DNA of 64,000 nucleotides from Magnimaribacter mokuoloeensis (lineage in GTDB: Bacteria; Pseudomonadota; Gammaproteobacteria; Magnimaribacterales; Magnimaribacteraceae): positions 186,001 to 250,000 of the forward strand of contig CP151794.1 of assembly GCA_041860225.1 (NCBI GenBank), in the 5' to 3' direction. Shown here in pieces: positions 58,765-64,000 of this stretch; position 1 is the stretch's first letter, and each line of letters starts with the position of its first letter. A program made the translations under genes and the position numbers. Below the pieces are notes generated by a model. That model saw only the letters and a list, made by a program, of their open reading frames with translations. It did no database searches and was not told the origin of the DNA.

Positions 58765-59105
58765 TACAAATATACAGAGCAGTCTTTGTATTGGCACTTT
58801 GTTTCATTAGCTATGGTGCCTTTACACCAACTGAATCAAGTCAATCTATTCTTTATCTTGATAAGATTGCTCACTTTTTAGCCTTTTTAATATTGACGTT
58901 TCTTTTAGATATTTCCCTGAGAGACCCCATTAACGTTCAAAAATATGCAATTTTGTTTTTAATTGCTTACGCTGGTTCCATTGAATTTTTACAATATTTC
59001 TTGCCTTACAGATCAGCAGAAATTTTTGACTTTTTAAGCGATTTACTAGGAATACTTGTTTATTTATATTTTGCCCCAAAAATGTATGTAAGGCTTAAGG
59101 GATGA
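58761..59105 (+). CDS. VanZ-like membrane protein
   Basis: A 114-residue protein with three to four membrane helices. The LYLDKIAHFLAFLILTFLL and EFLQYFLPYRSAEIFDFLSDLLGI segments follow the VanZ-family pattern (D-K-x-x-H-F and R-x-x-x-x-D-x-x-x-N/D). The function of such stand-alone proteins is not known; VanZ itself affects teicoplanin resistance. It overlaps ampG and fxsA by four bases each (ATGA), which suggests an ampG-vanZ-fxsA transcript. Confidence 0.82.
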   Translation: MIQIYRAVFVLALCFISYGAFTPTESSQSILYLDKIAHFLAFLILTFLLDISLRDPINVQKYAILFLIAYAGSIEFLQYFLPYRSAEIFDFLSDLLGILVYLYFAPKMYVRLKG

Positions 59106-59524
59106 GATACTTTTTATTATTTTTATTGATTTTTCCGTTTATAGAAATATACACACTTATCGTCCTAGGTGGCTACATAGGGGCATTTAATGCAGTTTCT
59201 TGGATTATCCTTTCAGGAATAATTGGCGTTTACCTTCTCAGAAACCAAGGAATAAAAACCTTGTTAGAGATAAGAACTAAGAAAAGATCCTTCGAGCCCT
59301 CCGCAGATAACTTTTTAAAAACTTTATTCACACCAATAGGTGGTTTTTTTCTCTTAGTTCCAGGATTCATAACCGATTTTCTAGGAATCTTGATACTTTT
59401 ACCTTTAACAAGAATATTTATTCTAGGTTTAATTTTTAACTCTATAAGCCCAATGTATCGCAAGGGAGCCAGTCAAGAAAATAAGGATGATTGGATAGAG
59501 GGAGAATTTAAAAAAGATAAATAA
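59102..59524 (+). CDS. fxsA: FxsA family membrane protein
   Basis: A 140-residue protein with two or three hydrophobic segments. Recognisable features are the N-terminal FLLIFPFIEIYTLIVLGGYIG, SWIILSGIIGVYLLRNQG and the GGFFLLVPGFITDFLGILILLP block. FxsA suppresses phage F exclusion in E. coli; its normal role is unclear. The fxsA-groES-groEL order is common in gammaproteobacteria. Confidence 0.93.
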   Translation: MRYFLLFLLIFPFIEIYTLIVLGGYIGAFNAVSWIILSGIIGVYLLRNQGIKTLLEIRTKKRSFEPSADNFLKTLFTPIGGFFLLVPGFITDFLGILILLPLTRIFILGLIFNSISPMYRKGASQENKDDWIEGEFKKDK

Positions 59525-59534
59525 TATTAAAAAG

Positions 59535-59562
59535 CTTGAAAAAACTATAAAAATCCCAACAT
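59535..59562 (+). promoter_or_regulatory. Sigma-32 (RpoH)-type heat-shock promoter of groESL
   Basis: CTTGAAA (59535-59541), 13 bases, then CCCAACAT (59555-59562) closely match the sigma-32 consensus CTTGAAA / CCCCATnT. It lies just after fxsA, about 120 bases before groES. A housekeeping promoter may also exist in this gap, but none is obvious. Confidence 0.75.
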
Positions 59563-59683
59563 AAAAGCTGTGAGAGGTTAAATGCATATAAAAATCAGCA
59601 TTGACGTGTGATCTGAACTGATTAGAATGACGAGCCTTTCATAGAAACAATTTAAATTTTAAATAAATTTTTGGAGAAACCAG

Positions 59684-59977
59684 ATGAAATTTAGACCATT
59701 GGCAGATCGCGTTTTAGTTAGACGCACTGATGAAGAACAAACCACTGAGGGTGGTATCGTTCTACCTGGATCAGCAGCTGAAAAGCCTTCTCAAGGCGAA
59801 GTAGTAGCTGTAGGGCCTGGAAAAACTTTAGATAACGGCGAAGCTCAAGCCGTTTCAGTGAACGAAGGCGACTTGGTTGTTTTCGGTCAATATGCCGGTA
59901 GTAATACGGTTAAAATCGATGGGGATGAGCTTGTTATTCTTAATGAACAAGACATTCTAGGTGTTTTAGAAAAATAA
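59684..59977 (+). CDS. groES: Co-chaperonin GroES
   Basis: A 97-residue protein: FRPLADRVLVRRTDEEQTTEGGIVLP, then the mobile-loop region, KPSQGEVVAVGPG and a C-terminal VILNEQDILGVLE. It caps GroEL and encloses folding substrates. A GGAGAAA site precedes the ATG. groEL follows after 19 bases. The sequence is complete and of standard length. Confidence 0.98.
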   Translation: MKFRPLADRVLVRRTDEEQTTEGGIVLPGSAAEKPSQGEVVAVGPGKTLDNGEAQAVSVNEGDLVVFGQYAGSNTVKIDGDELVILNEQDILGVLEK

Positions 59978-59996
59978 TTTAAAAAGAGAGGAAAAA

Positions 59997-61649
59997 ATGG
60001 CCAAAGAAGTCAAATTTAGTGATGTTGCTCGTCAAGGTATGTTGGCGGGTGTAAATATACTTGCAGATGCAGTTAAAGTTACACTTGGACCTAAAGGTAG
60101 AAATGTAATTTTAGACAAATCATTTGGTGCACCTACTGTCACCAAAGACGGAGTATCTGTTGCAAAAGAAATAGAACTACAAGACAAGTTTGAAAATATG
60201 GGAGCTCAGATGGTTAAAACTGTAGCTTCTCAAACTTCAGACGAAGCAGGTGATGGAACAACAACAGCTACTGTTCTTGCTCAATCCATCGTGAATGAAG
60301 GCTTAAAATCTGTTGCCGCTGGCTTTAATCCAATGGACTTAAAAAGAGGAATTGATAAAGCAGTTGCAGCTGCAGTTGAGACTCTTCAAGATGCTTCTGA
60401 GCCCTGCGAGGATGATACAGCCATAGCACAAGTTGGCACAATTTCAGCCAATAGCGACACTGCCGTCGGTGAAATAATCGCTGAAGCTATGCAGAAGGTT
60501 GGTAAAGAAGGTGTAATTACTGTCGAAGAGGGATCAGGTATAGAAAACGAACTGGAAGTTGTTGAAGGTATGCAGTTCGACAGAGGATATCTATCTCCTT
60601 ATTTTATTAATAATCAAGAGAGAATGACCGCAGATTTAGATGATCCTTTCATTCTTCTTCATGACAAAAAAATATCTAATATTAGAGATTTACTTCCCTT
60701 ATTGGAAGCTGTAGCTAAAGCAGGCCGCCCTTTACTAGTCTTAGCAGAGGACGTAGAAGGTGAGGCTCTTGCGACTCTAGTTGTTAATAACATGAGAGGC
60801 GTTGTAAAAGTTGCAGCCTGTAAAGCGCCTGGTTTTGGAGATAGAAGAAAAGCAATGCTTGAAGATATAGCAATCCTTACAGGAGGAACTGTTATATCCG
60901 AGGAAGTTGGTCTTTCTTTAGAAGGCGCAACAATTGAAGATCTTGGTCAAGCTAAGAAAGTAGAGCTTAACAAAGAAGATACAACTATCATTGACGGCGC
61001 TGGAGCTGCTGATGCAATTTCTGGAAGAGTTAGTCAAATCAGAGCCCAGATAGAAGATACTTCTTCTGACTACGACAGAGAAAAACTTCAAGAAAGAGTT
61101 GCTAAACTTGCTGGCGGTGTAGCTGTAATCAAAGTTGGCGCAGGTTCTGAAATTGAAATGAAGGAAAAGAAAGCTAGAGTAGAAGATGCTCTTCATTCAA
61201 CTAGAGCGGCAGTCGAGGAAGGTGTTGTCGCTGGTGGTGGAGTAGCCCTAGTTAGAGCTCAACAAAAAATTGAAGGATTAACCGGTGATAATGAAGACCA
61301 AAATGTAGGTATCAATATCGCACTTAGAGCCATGGAAGCACCAATAAGACAAATAACAAATAATGCCGGTGAAGAGGCTTCTGTTGTCCTTGATAAGATT
61401 AAGGATGGTAAGGGTAACTTTGGTTTCAATGCTGGATCAGGAGAATATGGAGATATGATCAAGATGGGAATCTTGGATCCAGCTAAGGTAACTAGAACTG
61501 CACTTCAAGCTGCAGGCTCTGTTGCTGGTCTCATGATAACTACTGAGGCAATGATAGCTGATGCTCCAGATGAAGGAGGGGCGGCCGGCGGAATGCCTGG
61601 TGGAATGCCTCCTGGAATGGACATGGGCGGCATGGGCGGCATGATGTAA
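59997..61649 (+). CDS. groEL: Chaperonin GroEL
   Basis: A 550-residue chaperonin. The ATP-binding motif DGTTTATVLAQSIV is in the equatorial domain, as are LGPKGRNVILDKSFG and VVAGGGVALVRA; the apical domain includes YLSPYFINNQERM. The C-terminus is the usual flexible Gly-Met tail (GGMPGGMPPGMDMGGMGGMM). With GroES it folds cytoplasmic proteins. A hairpin terminator follows 19 bases after its stop. Confidence 0.98.
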   Translation: MAKEVKFSDVARQGMLAGVNILADAVKVTLGPKGRNVILDKSFGAPTVTKDGVSVAKEIELQDKFENMGAQMVKTVASQTSDEAGDGTTTATVLAQSIVNEGLKSVAAGFNPMDLKRGIDKAVAAAVETLQDASEPCEDDTAIAQVGTISANSDTAVGEIIAEAMQKVGKEGVITVEEGSGIENELEVVEGMQFDRGYLSPYFINNQERMTADLDDPFILLHDKKISNIRDLLPLLEAVAKAGRPLLVLAEDVEGEALATLVVNNMRGVVKVAACKAPGFGDRRKAMLEDIAILTGGTVISEEVGLSLEGATIEDLGQAKKVELNKEDTTIIDGAGAADAISGRVSQIRAQIEDTSSDYDREKLQERVAKLAGGVAVIKVGAGSEIEMKEKKARVEDALHSTRAAVEEGVVAGGGVALVRAQQKIEGLTGDNEDQNVGINIALRAMEAPIRQITNNAGEEASVVLDKIKDGKGNFGFNAGSGEYGDMIKMGILDPAKVTRTALQAAGSVAGLMITTEAMIADAPDEGGAAGGMPGGMPPGMDMGGMGGMM

Positions 61650-61668
61650 CAATCAGCTCCTAAAGAAT

Positions 61669-61690
61669 AAAGCCCTTCGGGGCTTTTTTC
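61669..61690 (+). terminator. Rho-independent terminator after groEL
   Basis: AAAGCCC TTCG GGGCTTT forms a seven-pair stem with a UUCG tetraloop, followed by a T-run. It closes the groESL transcript. Confidence 0.93.
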
Positions 61691-61759
61691 TTTTGAGAAA
61701 CAATTAATTTATTAGTGCAAACAATTTAGGTATCATTCATCTTTAATAGGGAGGGTTTT

Positions 61760-62395
61760 ATGGACGAATTATTTAATATGTTATTTAGATTTGGTCACAT
61801 CCTTGTAGGAATTACTTGGATTGGCCTCTTATACTATTTTAACTTTGTGCAAACAGAGTATTTTAAAGAAGCAGAGGAAGACGCTAGAAAGGATGCGGTA
61901 GCTAAATTAGCTCCAAGAGCTTTATGGTGGTTTAGATGGGCTGCTTTCTTAACTTTCCTCACAGGCCTTGCGCTTCTTCATTACATCTCAGTAAAGATAA
62001 CACTGGAGATTATTCTTGGAGCAGTCATGGGCACTTTAATGATGCTTAATGTTTGGGGAATAATATGGCCTAATCAAAAAATAGTGATAGGACTTAAAGA
62101 GGGTGATGCTGCGGTTGCTGGTCCTAAAGCGGCATTGGCTTCTAGAACTAATACTTTATTCTCTGTAGGTATGCTTTATTTCATGGTAGCTTCAGCTCAC
62201 TATCCTGCTTCTGGGCAGATTCTAGGTGCTAACCTTGAAATGACTGGTCTCTTAGTTGGTTTGGCAGTGATCTTCGCCATAGAAGCAAATGCTATTTGGG
62301 GGAAAATGTTACCTGCAATCACTTCAGTGCGAAGTGTAATCGTATCAAGTTTTGTGCTTTGCATTGCTTTATCAAGTGTTGCTTATTATCTTTAA
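61760..62395 (+). CDS. PuuD-like (urate oxidase N-terminal type) membrane protein
   Basis: A 211-residue membrane protein with about six helices. FRFGHILVGITWIGLLYYFNFVQ, the WWFRWAAFLTFLTGLALLH segment, MLNVWGIIWPNQK and the later SVGMLYFMVASAHYP correspond to the membrane domain of PuuD-type urate hydroxylases, with several histidines that could bind heme. The C-terminal cytochrome c domain of full PuuD is missing, so urate oxidation is uncertain. It lies between two terminators and is probably monocistronic. A GGGAGGG site precedes the ATG. Confidence 0.75.
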   Translation: MDELFNMLFRFGHILVGITWIGLLYYFNFVQTEYFKEAEEDARKDAVAKLAPRALWWFRWAAFLTFLTGLALLHYISVKITLEIILGAVMGTLMMLNVWGIIWPNQKIVIGLKEGDAAVAGPKAALASRTNTLFSVGMLYFMVASAHYPASGQILGANLEMTGLLVGLAVIFAIEANAIWGKMLPAITSVRSVIVSSFVLCIALSSVAYYL

Positions 62396-62412
62396 GTGAT
62401 CTAATAAAAAAA

Positions 62413-62437
62413 AAGGGGCATAAGCCCCTTTTTTTTA
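62413..62437 (+). terminator. Rho-independent terminator after the PuuD-like gene
   Basis: AAGGGGC and GCCCCTT form a seven-pair stem around a four-base loop (ATAA), flanked by A-rich sequence on the left and a T-run on the right, so it could act in both directions. Confidence 0.9.
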
Positions 62438-62455
62438 ACATTACAAATAGACTTT

Positions 62456-62947
62456 ATGAATACTAAATTTAAAGAATGCCTCTTGGAGGTGTACCACGCT
62501 GAGCAAGCAGGAGAGGCTATATTTGAGTTGATGCTTCAATACGCAAACAATGATAGAGAAAGGTTTATCTTCGGATCTATGTTGCAGCTAGAAACGGAAG
62601 CAAAGGCTATTATGAGGCCTACATTAGTTAAACTAGAACTACCTATACAGGAAAACCCCATTTCTAGAGAGCAAGGCTATAAATTAGGTGAAGTATTCAG
62701 AGAAATGCCATTTAACGAGCTAATAGAGAATATATATTCTTCTGTTAAAAATATTTACTTACCGCAGTATGCTGAGCTTGAAACTTTGATAACTGAAGAC
62801 GATAAAGAGTGTTTCGAATTAGCTAAATTCATGGGAGACCATGAACGAGCACTTCTAGAGGCTTCAGGTAATATAATCAAAGAAAATAAAGCTTTTATGG
62901 AACCTGTAACAAAAATGCTACGCTTTCCAATTCCTCTTAAAAAGTAA
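62456..62947 (+). CDS. Unknown all-helical protein, possibly ferritin-like
   Basis: A 163-residue protein that I do not recognise with confidence. It has no signal peptide. The first helix contains LLEVYHAEQAGEAIFE, reminiscent of the E...HAE pattern in ferritin-like di-iron proteins, and later helices contribute LQLETEAKA and FMGDHERALLEASGN. Four helices with acidic residues and histidines in comparable positions are consistent with such a fold, but the canonical ExxH pairs are not clearly present. It lies between a terminator and the convergent mscS-like gene, so it is probably a single-gene unit. Confidence 0.65.
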   Translation: MNTKFKECLLEVYHAEQAGEAIFELMLQYANNDRERFIFGSMLQLETEAKAIMRPTLVKLELPIQENPISREQGYKLGEVFREMPFNELIENIYSSVKNIYLPQYAELETLITEDDKECFELAKFMGDHERALLEASGNIIKENKAFMEPVTKMLRFPIPLKK

Positions 62948-62964
62948 AGGGGCCAATAATTCTT

Positions 62965-64000
62965 CTATTCGGGATCTTGATTCTCGATGTATATAGACCT
63001 GCTTGGAAAAGCAAACTCAGATCCATGCTTTTCTACAACACGCATAATATTGAATATCAACTCTTGTTTTACCTGAGAGAATTGTGTGTAATCAATTACG
63101 TCCATATAACAAAGAATAGTTAGATCTATAGAGCTTGAGCCTAGTTCAGTGACTCTTACGAAATTTTCTTGACCAGGGTTTTGTACAAAGTTTTCGCTTG
63201 CATTAATGTAGTCTTCTATATCTTTGCATATACTCTCTAATTGCTCTGCTTTAGTGCTGTAGACCAGATTTATAGTCCAGAAGATTCTTCTGTAACTCAT
63301 ATCTTGATGATTGATAACTTGAGAATCGGATAGATCTGTGTTCGGAACAAACACTGGAGATGTATCTAGCAACCTGACTTGCGTAGACCTGAATCCTATA
63401 GATTCGACAATACCATGGAGCCCATCACCTATCCTTATTCTATCTCCAGGCTGGAACCTCTTTTCGCTTAGAATAAAAATACCTGCGATAATATTCTTGA
63501 ACATATCCTGAGCACCTAAAGCTACTGCTACAGAGAATAGACCCAATCCTGCGATGATTGGACCAATTTCGATTCCCCAAATATCTAACATCATGGTTAT
63601 TCCAACTAACCAGATTAATACTCCTGCTACTCTACTTAGCCACGTTGTCATTGCCGGAGTTAACCAAGAAGTATCAGAAAGCAGATTCAATAAAGGTTTG
63701 GTCAAATTAGCTAATGCACTAAATATTGTATAAACAACTAGCATCTTGACTAAGTTAGTAGCCAACATATCCATTGATCCGCTGAATGGTAGGTAAGTAG
63801 TTATAAGGTATAAACCAAATGCGATTGGTATAAGGCCAAAAGGACCTCTTAGCGACTCAATGATTTCATCATCGAGAGTTGTTTCAGATTTTTCAGTAAA
63901 ACTAGCTATCTTATCAAGAAGATAAGTATTCATAAGCGATCTTGCTATCAAAGAGCCAATGAGAATTAGTAAGCAAATAATAAGATTATCAATGCCTATA
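62965..64000 (-). CDS. MscS-family mechanosensitive channel (5' end outside window)
   Basis: The frame stays open from 63951 to the right edge, encoding another membrane-helix sequence (LIICLLILIGSLIARSLM), so the gene starts beyond the window. The visible part has several membrane helices. The MscS pore helix and loop are IIAGLGLFSVAVALGAQDMFKNIIAGIFIL, followed by the beta domain (FQPGDRIRIGDGLHGIVESIG, RSTQVRLLDTSPVFVPNTDL) and the C-terminal alpha/beta domain. It releases solutes under hypo-osmotic shock. It is convergent with the helical-protein gene, 17 bases apart. Confidence 0.92.
   Translation of the reverse strand, partial: IGIDNLIICLLILIGSLIARSLMNTYLLDKIASFTEKSETTLDDEIIESLRGPFGLIPIAFGLYLITTYLPFSGSMDMLATNLVKMLVVYTIFSALANLTKPLLNLLSDTSWLTPAMTTWLSRVAGVLIWLVGITMMLDIWGIEIGPIIAGLGLFSVAVALGAQDMFKNIIAGIFILSEKRFQPGDRIRIGDGLHGIVESIGFRSTQVRLLDTSPVFVPNTDLSDSQVINHQDMSYRRIFWTINLVYSTKAEQLESICKDIEDYINASENFVQNPGQENFVRVTELGSSSIDLTILCYMDVIDYTQFSQVKQELIFNIMRVVEKHGSEFAFPSRSIYIENQDPE

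Noticed and set aside
61580..61646. Tandem repeat at the groEL 3' end
   Set aside because: It is the normal Gly-Gly-Met coding tail of GroEL, not a separate repeat element.
61437..61652. Minus-strand His-rich ORF at the end of groEL
   Set aside because: The His/Ala-rich sequence is merely the complement of the GroEL Gly-Met tail codons.
1..64000. Mobile elements, CRISPR arrays, prophage or restriction-modification systems
   Set aside because: I saw no transposase, terminal inverted repeats, repeat-spacer pattern or phage gene group. The only phage-like sequences are the single nuclease at 1161-1577 and the N-terminal domain at 16.8-18.8 kb, both inside native operons.

Overview
The window is an AT-rich, very densely packed chromosomal segment of a gammaproteobacterium. 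The evidence is gene order: aspS-yebC-(nuclease)-ybgC-tolQRAB-pal-cpoB, perM/bepA/bcp/dapA/bamC/purC, iscRSUA-fdx-iscX followed by ndk-rodZ-ispG-hisS-yfgM-bamB-der, sdhCDAB-sucCD, murJ-ribF-ileS-lspA-ispH and fxsA-groES-groEL are all enterobacterial-type neighbourhoods, but with members missing. Intergenic gaps are tiny, many genes overlap by 1-26 bases and several convergent pairs share interlocked stop codons. Together with the low GC this suggests a streamlined, probably marine, lineage (SAR86-like is my inference; no marker gene here proves it). I see no insertion sequence, prophage or CRISPR array, and no stretch longer than 300 bases without a gene or a recognisable regulatory element.

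Layout. 1-6160: end of aspS, yebC, a small PD-(D/E)XK nuclease where ruvC usually sits, then the complete Tol-Pal operon. 6186-8212: tRNA-Lys, crcB and small proteins. 8209-13900: envelope and biosynthesis genes (bepA, perM, bcp, dapA, bamC, purC). 13893-18791 (minus): a three-gene 2-oxoacid:ferredoxin oxidoreductase operon whose first protein joins an integrase-arm-like N-terminus to a GltD-like flavoprotein. 18900-21984: iscR promoter with a probable IscR operator and a near-leaderless GTG start, then iscSUA-fdx-iscX without hscBA. 22039-32231: ndk, rodZ, ispG, hisS, yfgM, bamB, der, oligopeptidase B, an MFS transporter. 32317-38571: sdhCDAB-sucCD without sucAB, then an enoyl-CoA hydratase. 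38572-41982: oxidoreductase, tusA, MATE pump, hexapeptide acyltransferase. 42159-45147: four consecutive unknown exported proteins, each built of two similar halves, ending in a terminator. 45223-53469: a short exported ORF, desaturase, msrB, murJ (apparently CTG start), ribF, ileS, lspA, ispH. 53519-57042: EF-hand protein, ampD, cobalamin adenosyltransferase and a BtuB-like receptor under a cobalamin riboswitch. 57043-64000: yajQ, ampG, vanZ-like, fxsA, groESL under a sigma-32-type promoter, a PuuD-like membrane protein, an unknown helical protein and a partial MscS channel.

How it fits together. The cell is a respiring heterotroph with envelope maintenance (Tol-Pal, BamB, BamC, BepA, MurJ, RodZ, LspA), peptidoglycan recycling (AmpD, AmpG), isoprenoid synthesis by the MEP route (IspG, IspH), Isc-type Fe-S assembly and scavenging of external B12. 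Two observations combine: sucAB is missing from its usual place between sdhB and sucC, while a KorAB-type oxidoreductase is encoded divergently from iscR. This makes a ferredoxin-linked 2-oxoglutarate step in the TCA cycle a reasonable, untested hypothesis. The best candidates for undescribed biology are the four-gene exported cluster at 42-45 kb, the integrase-arm/GltD fusion at 16.8-18.8 kb and the phage-type nuclease in the ruvC slot.
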